64,000 nt of DNA from Campylobacter concisus (GCF_003048595.2 NZ_CP049270.1:1054001-1118000), one strand, 5' to 3'. Positions 37,925 through 47,591 are shown, counted from the stretch's first letter. Made by a program: numbers and translations. The notes: a model not told the origin generated them from the sequence alone.

Positions 37925-38866
37925 CTATTTTAAGATACCAGCCTCTTTAAACGCAGCCTCTGCAGCTGGGTGAAGCGGAGCTGAAAGACCTTGAACGAGA
38001 TCTTCTTTTTTAACTGATTTTAGTGCTGGGTGAAGAGTTTTATACTCATCAAAGTTGTCTAAAATAGCTTTTATCACAGCTTTTACAGCCTCATCTTTTG
38101 TGTCTTTGCTAGTTACTAAAACAGCTTTTACGCCAATAGTATTTACATCGTGATCGACGCCATCATAAGAGCCTTTTGGGATGACGCCTTTTGCAAAGTA
38201 TGGTTTCTCTTTAAGAAGCTTATCGATCTCACTACCTTCGATATTTAGGATATCAATCGGCAAAGATGTCGCAGCATCAGTGATGTTTGCAGTTGGATGG
38301 CCGACGACAAAGCTATATCCGTCTATCTTTTTATCTTTTAGTGCGTGTGGGCATTCGCCAACTGTTAAAACGCCGCGGTATCCTAGTTTTGAAACGTCAA
38401 AGCCTTTTGCTTTAAAGACTTCAAGTGTGCTCACTTCGTTGCCGCTGCCTGGGTTGCCAACGTTGTATTTTTTACCTGCAAATGAAGCAAGATCGCTTGT
38501 CAGACCGCTATCTTTTGCTACAACAAATGCAAGAAGTTCTGGATAGATCGCAACTACTGAGCGTAAATTTTCATCTTTTGCTCCGTCAAATTTGCCAGTG
38601 CCGTTAAATTTATCATAGACAACGTCACTTTGAACAAAGCCAAATGTGAGCTCTTTTTTCAAAACGTTATTTACGTTATAAACAGAGCCGCCAGTTGATT
38701 GGACTGAGCATTTTACATTAGTATTTTTGTTTGCTAAACGGCAAATCGCTCCACCTATCGGATAATAAGTGCCTGTCATGCCGCCAGTGCCGATACTGAT
38801 AAATTCTTTTGCTGAAAGAGTTGTTGCTAAAAGCAAGCCAGCAAGTGCCAAAGAAGTAGTTTTCAT
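37925..38866 (-). CDS. TAXI-family TRAP solute-binding protein
   Basis: 313 residues with signal peptide (MKTTSLALAGLLLATTLSA) and the TAXI motif ISIGTGGMTGTYYPIGGAIC at the mature N-terminus, plus KYNVGNPGSGNEVS near residue 130. The periplasmic receptor of the TRAP system encoded downstream. Preceded by AAAGGATCTTAG. Gene order binding protein then permease is usual. Confidence 0.95.
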   Translation of the reverse strand: MKTTSLALAGLLLATTLSAKEFISIGTGGMTGTYYPIGGAICRLANKNTNVKCSVQSTGGSVYNVNNVLKKELTFGFVQSDVVYDKFNGTGKFDGAKDENLRSVVAIYPELLAFVVAKDSGLTSDLASFAGKKYNVGNPGSGNEVSTLEVFKAKGFDVSKLGYRGVLTVGECPHALKDKKIDGYSFVVGHPTANITDAATSLPIDILNIEGSEIDKLLKEKPYFAKGVIPKGSYDGVDHDVNTIGVKAVLVTSKDTKDEAVKAVIKAILDNFDEYKTLHPALKSVKKEDLVQGLSAPLHPAAEAAFKEAGILK

Positions 38867-39180
38867 CTAAGATCCTTTCAAGAAATTTAAGGCTATTTTA
38901 TTCTATAAATTTAGCTTTTTACCTTATTTAATATGATATTTTCATGCCGTTTTGGTAAAGTTGCAACCATTCTACACAATCAAGACTTAAAAAAATATTT
39001 TCTTAAGATTAATTTTATATTTCTTTATCAGCCAAAATAAATTTGATAAATCAGCTATTTAAATATCATTTTTTATTGTATAATCCACCGCAGTTCTAAG
39101 TTTTAGAAAAACTGTTGCAAATTTACAACTAACCAATAGCTTTTATAAATGTTAATAATAATCAAATTTTGGAGGTTTTT
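38867..39180. promoter_or_regulatory. Divergent promoter region, TAXI-TRAP and pst
   Basis: 314 bases without a gene between divergent operons. For pst, TATAAT at 39079-39084 follows a T-rich stretch (CATTTTTTATTG), and GGAGG precedes the pstS start at 39181, leaving a leader of about 90 nt. The region also holds several TTAAT/ATTAA runs, but I could not define a Pho box. Confidence 0.5.
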
Positions 39181-40053
39181 ATGAAAAAATCACTTATGTT
39201 GGCCGCTTCTATGCTGCTTTTATCTTTAAATTTCGCTTCTGGCGCGGATGAGAAAACGCAAGTTAGCTTTAGTGGCTCATCTACTCTAGCTCCGGTCATC
39301 GCTAAAATTTCAACTGACTTTATCGAAAAATACGAGACTTGGGATAAAGTAGATAGCACTTTACCAAACAAAAATATCACCATTTTTGTCTCAGCTGGTG
39401 GCTCTGGCGCTGGCGTAAAAGCTGTGCTTGATCATGTCGCTGACTTTGGCATGCTAGCTCGCGACATAAAAGATAGCGAAAAAGCAAAGATCAAGGATAT
39501 GAAAGCCTATACACTTGGTATAGACGCACTTTGCGTGGCTGTAAACCCAGAAAATGAGGTAATAAAGCTAAAGGGCGGAAATTTGAGTAAAGATGAGATT
39601 ATCAAAATTTTCTCAGGCGAGTACAAAAAGTGGAGCGACCTTGACAAATCTCTACCAAATGACGAAATAGTCGTAGTTACAAGAGATCTTGGCGGCGGTG
39701 CTCACGAGGTATTTCAAAAAAAGATCATGAAAGATGTAAAAGTTAGCAAAAACGTCATCCAATCACCTTCCATGGGCGCACTTGTCTCAAAAATAATCGA
39801 AAATAAAAACGCAATTGGCTACGCTTCTTTTGGTATCACAAATCAAAACAAAGGCAAACTAATACCGCTAAATGTTGACGGTGTAGAGCCAACTGTGAAA
39901 AATATAGTTGACGGCAAATACTACATCTCTCGTCCACTCATCATCGTAAAAAGTGGCGATCTAAGCAAGAGCGAGCAAATTTTTGTTGATGTGCTAAATT
40001 CAGCCGAAGGTCAAAAGACTATCGAAAAAATGGGATTTATACCAGTAAAATAG
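39181..40053 (+). CDS. pstS: Phosphate ABC transporter binding protein
   Basis: 290 residues with signal peptide (MKKSLMLAASMLLLSLNFASG). PstS-type features: mature start SFSGSSTLAPVI, phosphate-binding SAGGSGAGVKA (about 85), GMLARDI, and TRDLGGGAHEVF in place of the usual R-x-x-SGT. Periplasmic phosphate receptor for PstCAB. ATG 39181 is preceded by TTTGGAGGTTTTT; an upstream ATG at 39169 is in-frame but would put the binding site inside the gene. Confidence 0.9.
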   Translation: MKKSLMLAASMLLLSLNFASGADEKTQVSFSGSSTLAPVIAKISTDFIEKYETWDKVDSTLPNKNITIFVSAGGSGAGVKAVLDHVADFGMLARDIKDSEKAKIKDMKAYTLGIDALCVAVNPENEVIKLKGGNLSKDEIIKIFSGEYKKWSDLDKSLPNDEIVVVTRDLGGGAHEVFQKKIMKDVKVSKNVIQSPSMGALVSKIIENKNAIGYASFGITNQNKGKLIPLNVDGVEPTVKNIVDGKYYISRPLIIVKSGDLSKSEQIFVDVLNSAEGQKTIEKMGFIPVK

Positions 40054-40057
40054 TCTA

Positions 40058-40915
40058 ATGACAGGGCAAATTTTTAAAGGCGGGGTATATGCTTTCACAC
40101 TTTTATCCGCCGTGCTTTTGCTTTTACTCGTGGGGTTTTTACTACTAAATTCCACGAGTTTTTTTGCAGAAGTAAACCTTTTTGACTTCTTGCTAAATGA
40201 CGACTGGGACGTTAGCACAGAGCCATTTAGCTTTGGGCTGTTTAATATCCTAATCGCAAATTTCGCAGTCGCATTTTTAGCTTGCATATTTTCATTTTTT
40301 ATCTCGCTTGGCGTTACTATCTTTATCTGCTTTTTTGCAAGTGCTTGGCTTAGGCATGTGCTAGACTGGATGATAAGAATTCTAGCTGGCATACCCTCTA
40401 TCATATATGGATTTTTCGCGCTTTACACGGTTGTAAAAATTTTAGAGTCAGAGCTAAAAATGTCCGCTGGCGAGTCAGTCTTGGCAGCTAGCCTCATCCT
40501 TAGCGTCATGATACTGCCCTTTTTTACTTCGCACTTGCTCCAAAGCGTGGGTCTACTAAAACAAAATTTCAAAACAAACTCAGACGCGCTTGGCGTAAGC
40601 ACTGGATACTTTATACGTAAGGTCATTTTAAGAAAATCGATCAAAGCAAGCATTTCAGGCTTTATACTCGCATTTTCAAGAGCAGCTGGCGAGACTATGG
40701 CTGTGATGATGGTCATAGGCAACACCCCACTTTTTCCGCACCTGCTCTCAAAAGCTCAGACCATACCATCTCTAATAGCCCTTGAAATGGGTATGAGCGA
40801 GGCTGGCAGCTTGCACTATCACGCTCTTATTGCAAGCGGATTTATCCTGCTTGTTTTTATATTTATGCTAAATATTTTTATCTTTAAATTTGAGAAAAAC
40901 AATGAACACTTTTAA
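40058..40915 (+). CDS. pstC: Phosphate ABC transporter permease PstC
   Basis: 285 residues, six helices, with the ABC permease EAA-type loop (SDALGVSTGYFIRKVILRKS about 170-190) and SRAAGETMAVMMVIGNTP, characteristic of PstC. Starts 4 nt after pstS and overlaps pstA by 14 nt, so tightly coupled. Confidence 0.9.
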   Translation: MTGQIFKGGVYAFTLLSAVLLLLLVGFLLLNSTSFFAEVNLFDFLLNDDWDVSTEPFSFGLFNILIANFAVAFLACIFSFFISLGVTIFICFFASAWLRHVLDWMIRILAGIPSIIYGFFALYTVVKILESELKMSAGESVLAASLILSVMILPFFTSHLLQSVGLLKQNFKTNSDALGVSTGYFIRKVILRKSIKASISGFILAFSRAAGETMAVMMVIGNTPLFPHLLSKAQTIPSLIALEMGMSEAGSLHYHALIASGFILLVFIFMLNIFIFKFEKNNEHF

Positions 40916-41759
40916 AGATCATCTAGTCAAATTTTATGCTTATCTTTGCGTATTTATAGTGGTTGCGGTGATATTTTGGATATTTTATTTCATCTTTGTA
41001 AATGGCATCTCTCAGATAAATTTAGACTTTCTGACCAAAAACCCGCAAGGTTTAAATTTAGGTGAGAGTGGTGGCATAAAAGACGCCATCATAGGCTCAT
41101 TTTTGCTGATGATACTATCTATGATATTTTCTGCGCTTCTTGGCGTTAGCTGCGCCATTTATAGGCAAATTTACTGCGCTTCTAGCACGATCAAGCTTGG
41201 GCTTAAATTTATCATCCAAACGATGGCCTCCATACCTTCTATCTTACTTGGGATGTTTGTTTATGGGCTTTTTATCGTTAGTCTTGATATCCCTAAAAGC
41301 CTGCTAACAGCTAGCATTACGCTTGCCTTGATGGTCTTTCCATTTGTTGAAGTAAGCACAGAAAAGGTGATCTCGCAGATCGATGAAAAGATCTTAAGAG
41401 ATAGCTTCGCGCTTGGCGTTGATAAAAATTTCATGGCTAGAAAGCTGGTTTTGCCAACTATTAGAAAAAATATAATATCTATCTTGATACTTGCTGGCAG
41501 CTACGCCATAGGGGCTACCGCACCGCTACTTTTAACAGGGGTCGTTTTTATGGCAAAGGCAGAAGGCCTGCTCTCGCCAGTTATGGCACTGCCTTTTCAC
41601 CTGCACATGCTCCTAAGCCAGTCAGTCGCAACGCAAAATGCATATGCCACGGCGCTCGTGCTAATTTTTATTTTGATCATTTTGCACCTACTTTCAGCTG
41701 TAGTTTTATTTGATATAGGAGAGAAAATTGCCAGATATTTTAAACATAAAAAATCTTAG
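40902..41759 (+). CDS. pstA: Phosphate ABC transporter permease PstA
   Basis: 285 residues, six helices. The EAA loop (DSFALGVDKNFMARKLVLPT about 172-190) and SYAIGATAPLLLTGVVF match PstA. ATG 40902 (MNTFKDHLVKF) lies inside pstC; a TTG at 40890 is in frame but has no binding site. Overlaps pstB by 32 nt. Confidence 0.9.
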   Translation: MNTFKDHLVKFYAYLCVFIVVAVIFWIFYFIFVNGISQINLDFLTKNPQGLNLGESGGIKDAIIGSFLLMILSMIFSALLGVSCAIYRQIYCASSTIKLGLKFIIQTMASIPSILLGMFVYGLFIVSLDIPKSLLTASITLALMVFPFVEVSTEKVISQIDEKILRDSFALGVDKNFMARKLVLPTIRKNIISILILAGSYAIGATAPLLLTGVVFMAKAEGLLSPVMALPFHLHMLLSQSVATQNAYATALVLIFILIILHLLSAVVLFDIGEKIARYFKHKKS

Positions 41760-42393
41760 TATCTTTTACCAAGATAATGAAATTTTAAAAGATCTAAATT
41801 TAAACGTCGCCGAAAACAAGATCATCTGCCTAATGGGAAGCTCAGGATGTGGCAAATCGACATTTCTTTCAGCGCTAAATGGCTTTTTGGAGCAAAAAGG
41901 CGGCAGATATAGCGGAGAAATTTTATTTAAAGGCGAAAATATCAAAAATAAGGGCGAAATTTGGCTAAGAAGGAAGCTAGCCATACTCTTTCAAGACGCC
42001 ACACTCTTTCCTTTTAGCGTCGAGAGAAATTTGACCTATGCAATGGAATTTTACGAGGGCAGCATAAAAGATAAGCAAAAAAGAGTAGAAGAGCTCTTAA
42101 AAAGCGTAAATTTACTGGGTGAAATAAGTGACCTAGATATGCCAGCTAGCAAGCTCTCTGGTGGTCAAAAGCAAAGACTTTGCATCGCAAGGATGCTAAC
42201 TACAAAGCCTGAAGTACTCATGCTTGATGAGCCTTGCTCATCGCTTGATATGAAAAATGTCTTGATCGTAGAGGAGCTTTTAAAAAGCTTGTCGCAAAGA
42301 TACACTATCATCATCACCACGCACAATGAGGAGCAGGCAAAAAGGCTTGGCGGCAGGATAGTTCGAATTGTAGATAAGAAATTTAAATTTTAA
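41728..42393 (+). CDS. pstB: Phosphate ABC transporter ATPase PstB
   Basis: 221 residues with Walker A GSSGCGKST (about 34), LSGGQKQRLCIARML, Walker B VLMLDEPCSSLD and the switch His TTHNEE. Shorter than typical PstB (about 250). Starts at TTG 41728 with AGGAGAGAAAA before it, inside pstA. No phoU is visible downstream. Assignment rests on operon context as well as motifs. Confidence 0.85.
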   Translation: MPDILNIKNLSIFYQDNEILKDLNLNVAENKIICLMGSSGCGKSTFLSALNGFLEQKGGRYSGEILFKGENIKNKGEIWLRRKLAILFQDATLFPFSVERNLTYAMEFYEGSIKDKQKRVEELLKSVNLLGEISDLDMPASKLSGGQKQRLCIARMLTTKPEVLMLDEPCSSLDMKNVLIVEELLKSLSQRYTIIITTHNEEQAKRLGGRIVRIVDKKFKF

Positions 42394-42394
42394 A

Positions 42395-42415
42395 AGAGCT
42401 AGAAATTCTAGCTCT
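42395..42415. terminator. Bidirectional terminator, pst and agu operons
   Basis: Perfect 10-bp inverted repeat AGAGCTAGAA / TTCTAGCTCT with a 1-base centre, placed exactly between the convergent pstB and aguB stops. T-runs on either side are short, so terminator strength is uncertain. Confidence 0.55.
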
Positions 42416-42419
42416 AAAT

Positions 42420-43292
42420 TTAGTCGATAAATCTTTTTGTGATATTTGCGTAGGCATCGATCCTGCGGTCTCTTAAAAATGGCCAAATTCTGCGCACTTC
42501 TTCGCTTCTTTTCATATCTATTTCAACGATCTTGCAAAGCTCATCTGTGCTATTTGCACGGAAAAGTTGTTCGCCTTGTGGCCCAAAAACAAAGCTATTT
42601 CCCCAAAATTTTATCCCATCCATCACGCCGCTATCATCTTTTTCAAAGCCCACGCGATTTACTGCGACCACTGGCAAGCCATTTGCCACACTGTGACCTC
42701 TTTGCACCGCCACCCACGCTTCAAGCTGTCTTGACTTTTCATCATCACTATCGCCCTCAAACCAGCCAATAGCCGTTGGATAGATGAGAATTTTTGCCCC
42801 TTTTAGCGCCATTAGCCTTGCTGCTTCTGGATACCACTGATCCCAGCAAACCAAAACGCCAAGCTTGCCAAGGCTTGTTTCAACTGGCTCAAAGCCAATA
42901 TCACCAGGCGTGAAGTAAAATTTCTCGTAAAATCCAGGGTCATCAGGGATGTGCATTTTTCGGTATTTGCCAGCCACGCTGCCGTCACGCTCGAAGACAA
43001 AGGCGGTGTTGTGATAAAGTCCGTCAGCCCTCTTTTCAAAGAGCGAAGTGACTAAAACTACGCCATTTTCTTTTGCTACCCTACCCCAAAAAGCGACGTC
43101 CTCTTGCCAGTCGTTTGCGTGATCAAAGAAATTTGTATCCTCGCTTTGGCAAAAATACTGCGTCTGGTGCAGCTCTTGGCATACTACTAGATCAGCGCCG
43201 CCTTTTTTTGCCTCAGCTATTAGCTCAAGCGTCTTTGCGATAGTTGCCTCTTTTGTGCCTTTAAATTCTTGTTGAAGTAGTGCTACTTTCAT
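42420..43292 (-). CDS. aguB: N-carbamoylputrescine amidase
   Basis: 290-residue nitrilase-fold enzyme hydrolysing N-carbamoylputrescine to putrescine, CO2 and ammonia. The Glu-Lys-Cys triad is visible in CQELHQTQYF (about E41), GKYRKMHIPDD (about K120) and LGVLVCWDQWYPEAARL (about C157). YHNTAFVFERDG and HIPDDPGFYEKFYFTPG are typical of AguB. It is in an operon with aguA, with a CDF pump between them. Confidence 0.93.
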   Translation of the reverse strand: MKVALLQQEFKGTKEATIAKTLELIAEAKKGGADLVVCQELHQTQYFCQSEDTNFFDHANDWQEDVAFWGRVAKENGVVLVTSLFEKRADGLYHNTAFVFERDGSVAGKYRKMHIPDDPGFYEKFYFTPGDIGFEPVETSLGKLGVLVCWDQWYPEAARLMALKGAKILIYPTAIGWFEGDSDDEKSRQLEAWVAVQRGHSVANGLPVVAVNRVGFEKDDSGVMDGIKFWGNSFVFGPQGEQLFRANSTDELCKIVEIDMKRSEEVRRIWPFLRDRRIDAYANITKRFID

Positions 43293-43293
43293 C

Positions 43294-44220
43294 TCATCTC
43301 CCTTCTTTGTCGTTGTATGGGTCTAAATGCGTGGTTATCTGCCACGAATAATCCCTAAATTTCTCTCTTATCTCAGCTTCAAGCGAGTCGGCCACCTCGT
43401 GCGCGTCGTAAAGCGAGATATCTTTGTCAAAAACTAAATGCAGCGTTAAAAATATGGTATTTGCGCTCTGTCTTGTGTTTAGATAGTGAAAGTCTGAAAC
43501 CCCCTGCTTTGCCTTTATCATCTTGATGATCCCCTCTGTGATCTCAGGACTTGCTGCGTGATCTAGCAAGACACCAAGGGCATCTTTGCCAAGGCTTATC
43601 GCGCTTTGAGCGATGTAGCCACTTATCACGATACCAAAGATAGCATCTATCATCACAAATCCGCTAAATTTAATAATAAGTAGCGAGATAATGACTGCTA
43701 GGTTGCTAAAAAGGTCGATCTTATAGTGCAGCGCGTCTGCTTTTATGATAAGGTTGCCACTTTTTTTAGAAATTTGGTTTAAAAATAGCACCAAACATAG
43801 CGTCACTACAACCGAAAATACCATCACACCAAGGCTTAAGCCAAGGTCTATCTCTAAATTTGGCTCGCTAAATTTCTTAATGCTCTCATAAAAGATAAAG
43901 CCTGACGCTAACACGATGATGACGCACTCAAATAGCGCTGCTAACGCCTCTAGCTTTGTGTAGCCAAAGTTAAATCTCTCATCAGCTTGCTTTCTTGACT
44001 TTCTAAGCGCAAATAAATTTAAAAGTGACACGATAAAATCAAGCATCGAGTCGATCGCCGAGCCAAGTACAGCGACCGAGCCGCTAAAAAGTCCGGCTGC
44101 AAATTTCACAAGTGCGAGCAAAAAGGCGCAAGCTCCGGCTGCGATAACGGCCTTATTTTCACCCTGTGTGCACTCCTGCTTATTTATACGGTTAAACTCA
44201 TAATCAAACGGACTTGACAA
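43294..44220 (-). CDS. Cation diffusion facilitator (FieF/CzcD type)
   Basis: 308 residues with six helices in the first 205 residues. The metal-binding helices show GSAIDSMLDFIVSL (DxxxD, helix 2) and KADALHYKIDLFSN (HxxxD-like, helix 5). A C-terminal cytoplasmic domain follows, with a His-containing strand (FHYLNTRQS, LHLVFD) used for dimer metal binding. Exports Zn2+ or Fe2+ by proton antiport. It lies between aguA and aguB with gaps of 1-2 nt, so it is cotranscribed with polyamine genes. Confidence 0.9.
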   Translation of the reverse strand: MSSPFDYEFNRINKQECTQGENKAVIAAGACAFLLALVKFAAGLFSGSVAVLGSAIDSMLDFIVSLLNLFALRKSRKQADERFNFGYTKLEALAALFECVIIVLASGFIFYESIKKFSEPNLEIDLGLSLGVMVFSVVVTLCLVLFLNQISKKSGNLIIKADALHYKIDLFSNLAVIISLLIIKFSGFVMIDAIFGIVISGYIAQSAISLGKDALGVLLDHAASPEITEGIIKMIKAKQGVSDFHYLNTRQSANTIFLTLHLVFDKDISLYDAHEVADSLEAEIREKFRDYSWQITTHLDPYNDKEGR

Positions 44221-44222
44221 GA

Positions 44223-45191
44223 TTAAGCCCTTTTGTATCTATTTTGGCTTGAGCAGTGAAGCGAGCCATTTTGACGGACAAAAACTAACGAATTTACACC
44301 GATGATCTTTCTATCTGGCAATGCCTGAGCTAGTAAATTTAGCACCTTTTCATCGTTTTCATCATTATATGTTGGCACGATTAGCGCACCATTTATAAAG
44401 ATGAAGTTCGCATATGTGCAGCCAAGCCTTTTACCATCATAAAATTTAGGCTTAGGAAGCGGCAAAGCAAGTAGTTTAAAGCCAGTTTTTTTAAGCTCAT
44501 CTTCCATCTTTTTAAGCTCATCAAAGTGCTCATCACTCTTGTCATCGCAAGCTGCGTAAGCTATCGTATCAGGCGTGATAAAGCGCGCTAAAGTGTCGAT
44601 GTGACTATCTGTATCATCGCCTTTTATAAAGCCATTTTCAAGCCAGATGATACGTTTTAAGCCAAATAAATTTTTTAGCTTTTCTTCGATCTGCTCTTTG
44701 CTAAGCGCTTTGTTTCTATTTTCATTTAGCAGGCATTTTGAGGTGGTTAAAAGCACGCCATCTCCGTTGAACTCAACACTTCCGCCCTCTAGTATCATAT
44801 CAACTGGCTCAAGCTTGGTCTTGTAAATTTTAGCTAGCTCTAAATTTATCGCATCATCTTTTGAACTCTTAAATTTACCACCCCAAGCGTTAAATTTAAA
44901 GTCATAGCTCTTTACGCCATCCTTGGTGCAAACATCGATCATACCGTAGTCTCTGATCCAAGTATCGTCAGTATCAAGTTTTACAAACTCTACATTTTTA
45001 AATTTCTTAAATCTAGTGAAATTCGTCTCATCAGGGCAGATAAGCACCACCTTTTCATAGGGCGTAACAGCAGCCATAAGCTCCTCATAGCCCGCCAAAA
45101 TCTCCTCTAAATAAGGCTCCCAGTCGCTCTTACTATGCGGCAGCGATAAAAACAAAAGCTCCTGCTCTTCCCACTCTGCATACGCTCTCAC
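44223..45191 (-). CDS. aguA: Agmatine deiminase
   Basis: 322-residue guanidino-group-modifying enzyme converting agmatine to N-carbamoylputrescine. Family blocks: WIRDYGM (about residue 80), LEGGSVEFNGDG (about 113), DDTDSHIDTLARF (about 192) and the catalytic cysteine in NGSLHCSSQ close to the C-terminus (about C315). Overlaps the upstream small membrane-protein gene by 4 nt. Together with AguB it makes putrescine from agmatine. Confidence 0.94.
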   Translation of the reverse strand: MRAYAEWEEQELLFLSLPHSKSDWEPYLEEILAGYEELMAAVTPYEKVVLICPDETNFTRFKKFKNVEFVKLDTDDTWIRDYGMIDVCTKDGVKSYDFKFNAWGGKFKSSKDDAINLELAKIYKTKLEPVDMILEGGSVEFNGDGVLLTTSKCLLNENRNKALSKEQIEEKLKNLFGLKRIIWLENGFIKGDDTDSHIDTLARFITPDTIAYAACDDKSDEHFDELKKMEDELKKTGFKLLALPLPKPKFYDGKRLGCTYANFIFINGALIVPTYNDENDEKVLNLLAQALPDRKIIGVNSLVFVRQNGSLHCSSQNRYKRA

Positions 45192-45433
45192 GCTCTCTCC
45201 TTGTAAATTTTATAAATTCCATAAATCGTAATGATTATCCAAAAGACCTCTATCAAAAATGATCCGAGGTTAAAGTGCACAAAAAGCGAGATTATAAGTA
45301 GCACCGCACCTGCTAAATTTATTATCTGATAGGCTAGATCGCGGCTATTTAGGCGGCCAATCTGAAGTAAAAAGTAGCCCATCACGATGCAAATCATCCC
45401 TAAAAAGCCAATGATCTGAAAAAGATCGATCAA
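45188..45433 (-). CDS. CBU_0592-type small membrane protein
   Basis: 81 residues, three membrane helices, with MIDLFQIIGFLGMI at the start, GYFLLQIGRLNSRDLAYQIINLAGA in the middle and a basic tail (YKIYKERA). This matches the small CBU_0592-like family (unknown function). First gene of the polyamine operon and coupled to aguA by a 4-nt overlap. Confidence 0.7.
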   Translation of the reverse strand: MIDLFQIIGFLGMICIVMGYFLLQIGRLNSRDLAYQIINLAGAVLLIISLFVHFNLGSFLIEVFWIIITIYGIYKIYKERA

Positions 45434-45543
45434 ATTTTATCCTTTTTGCAAGCTTAAATTTAAAGCAAGATCATATCTAATTAGTTTTAAATTTATGATT
45501 ATAAGATAAAATAACTCCATTTTTCAGATTGGATTAAAGTTTT

Positions 45544-46197
45544 ATGGATTTTGAGTTTATTGAGAAATTTTATCCGCTTTATGTTAAGGCCGGAGTGCTT
45601 ACCTGTGAGATCGCCTTTTTAGGGATCGTTTTTTCTATTTTGATCGGTATTTTTTGTATGGCTGTGAAATTTTACAAGCTAAAATTTCTATCAAAAGTAA
45701 TTGATTGTTATGTCGAGCTCTCAAGAAATACGCCTCTTCTTATACAACTTTTCTTTTTATATTATGGCTTGCCAAAGCTTGGGGTGTCGATGAGCGGCTT
45801 TGCCTGTGCGGTTGCGGGACTTAGCTTTCTTGGAGGCAGCTATATGAGTGAGAGCTTTAGACTTGGCTTTGAGGCGGTTAGAAGGTCGCAGATAGAAGCA
45901 GGACTTAGCATCGCACTTAGCAAAAATCAGCTCCTAAGATATGTTATCTTGCCTCAAGCATTTAGCGTAGCGGTGCCAAGTATTAGTGCAAATATTATCT
46001 TTTTACTAAAAGAGACAAGCATCGTTAGCATCGTGGCACTTGCTGATCTAGTTTACGTCGCAAAGGATCTCATTGGGCTTTATTACAAAACAGACGAAGC
46101 GCTTTTTATGCTGGTTATTAGCTATCTCATCATCATCTTGCCAGTCTCGCTGGTGCTTAGCTATGTCGAAAAAAGGGTGAGAAATGCAAGGAGTTAG
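45544..46197 (+). CDS. Amino-acid ABC transporter permease 1
   Basis: 217 residues, HisM/ArtM-type permease with five helices. ELSRNTPLLIQLFFLYYGLPK is the polar-amino-acid permease signature, and the EAA loop reads EAGLSIALSKNQLLRYVILPQA. Paired with the next gene as a heterodimer. Overlaps it by 14 nt. Confidence 0.92.
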   Translation: MDFEFIEKFYPLYVKAGVLTCEIAFLGIVFSILIGIFCMAVKFYKLKFLSKVIDCYVELSRNTPLLIQLFFLYYGLPKLGVSMSGFACAVAGLSFLGGSYMSESFRLGFEAVRRSQIEAGLSIALSKNQLLRYVILPQAFSVAVPSISANIIFLLKETSIVSIVALADLVYVAKDLIGLYYKTDEALFMLVISYLIIILPVSLVLSYVEKRVRNARS

Positions 46198-46852
46198 TAT
46201 ATTATTTGATACGCAAAATTTACTAAGGCTCTTTGAAGGTCTAGTTGTTAGCACAGAAATTTCATTTATCTCTATTTTTATCTCTATAATCGGTGGCTTA
46301 GTGTTTGGCGTGCTTATGAGCATGAAAAACAAATTTATCTATTTTATTTTAAAAATTTGCCTAGAAATCGTTCGCATAATGCCTCAGATCGTTTGGCTAT
46401 TTTTATTTTATTTTGGTGTCAGTAAGGCGTTTGATATTCACATTTCAGCATTTACAGCCTCACTCATCGTCTTTAGCTTGTGGGGAATTTTTGAAATGAT
46501 GGACATCGTGCGTGGCGCAATAACATCAATACCAAAACATCAATTTGAATCAGCCGCCTCACTTGGGCTTAGTAAATTTCAAATTTACTCTCACGTCATC
46601 ATCCCACTAGCCACGAGAAGGCTAGTGCCTGGGGCTGTAAATTTACTAAGCCGTATGATAAAAACGACCTCTATAGTCGTGCTAATTGGCGTTGTAGAGG
46701 TGGTCAAAGTCGGTCAGCAGATCATCGAGCGAAATGTATTTACAAATCCTATGGCACCATTTTGGATATACACGCTCATATTCTTTTTATATTTTGTGAT
46801 CTGCTATCCAGTCTCAAAACTATCAAAACAACTAGAAGAAAAATGGAGCTAA
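46184..46852 (+). CDS. Amino-acid ABC transporter permease 2
   Basis: 222 residues, same family as permease 1, with EIVRIMPQIVWLFLFYFGVSK and EAA loop ESAASLGLSKFQIYSHVIIPLA. Followed after 1 nt by the ATPase gene. Confidence 0.92.
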   Translation: MQGVSILFDTQNLLRLFEGLVVSTEISFISIFISIIGGLVFGVLMSMKNKFIYFILKICLEIVRIMPQIVWLFLFYFGVSKAFDIHISAFTASLIVFSLWGIFEMMDIVRGAITSIPKHQFESAASLGLSKFQIYSHVIIPLATRRLVPGAVNLLSRMIKTTSIVVLIGVVEVVKVGQQIIERNVFTNPMAPFWIYTLIFFLYFVICYPVSKLSKQLEEKWS

Positions 46853-46853
46853 A

Positions 46854-47591
46854 ATGAGCGAAAACATATTAGAACTTAAAAAAATAAACAAATTTTATGG
46901 AGAGCTTCACGCCTTAAAGGATATAAATTTAGAGGTAAAAAGCGGTGAAGTGGTCGTGCTTCTTGGCCCATCAGGCTGTGGCAAAAGCACAACTCTTAGA
47001 TGTATAAACGGCCTTGAGAGCATCGCTAGCGGTGAGATAATAATCGATGGTGAAGTGATTGATGCTAAATTTAATGATTGGCAAAGGATCCGCCAAAAAG
47101 TCGGCATGGTCTTTCAAAGCTACGAGCTGTTTGATCACATGAACGTCATAGATAATGTCCTTCTTGGGCCTTTAAAGGTGCAAAAAAGAGATAGAGTTGA
47201 GGCTGAAAAGACCGCTGATATGTGGTTAAGCAAGGTTGGACTTCTTGATAAGAAATTTGCCTATCCAAAGGAGCTAAGTGGCGGCCAAAAGCAGCGTATA
47301 GCCATTGTTAGAAGCCTGTGTTTAAACCCTGAGATCATGCTATTTGATGAGGTTACGGCTGCGCTTGATCCTGAGATCGTTAGAGAAGTGCTTGATGTGA
47401 TACTAAATTTAGCCAAAGATGGCATGACGATGCTAATAGTCACCCACGAGATGAGCTTTGCAAGGGCGGTTGCAAATAAGATCGTATTTATGGACGCTGG
47501 AGCGATCGTGGAGATCAGCGAGCCGGAGGAATTTTTTACCAACCCAAAGAGCGACCGCGCGAAGAAATTTCTAAATTTATTCTCGTTTTAG
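46854..47591 (+). CDS. Amino-acid ABC transporter ATP-binding protein
   Basis: 245 residues, GlnQ-type: Walker A GPSGCGKST (about 38), Q-loop VFQSYELFDH, LSGGQKQRIAIVRSL, Walker B IMLFDEVTAALDPE (Val in place of the usual Pro) and VTHEM. Energises the two permeases. About 90 nt before the binding-protein gene. Confidence 0.93.
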   Translation: MSENILELKKINKFYGELHALKDINLEVKSGEVVVLLGPSGCGKSTTLRCINGLESIASGEIIIDGEVIDAKFNDWQRIRQKVGMVFQSYELFDHMNVIDNVLLGPLKVQKRDRVEAEKTADMWLSKVGLLDKKFAYPKELSGGQKQRIAIVRSLCLNPEIMLFDEVTAALDPEIVREVLDVILNLAKDGMTMLIVTHEMSFARAVANKIVFMDAGAIVEISEPEEFFTNPKSDRAKKFLNLFSF

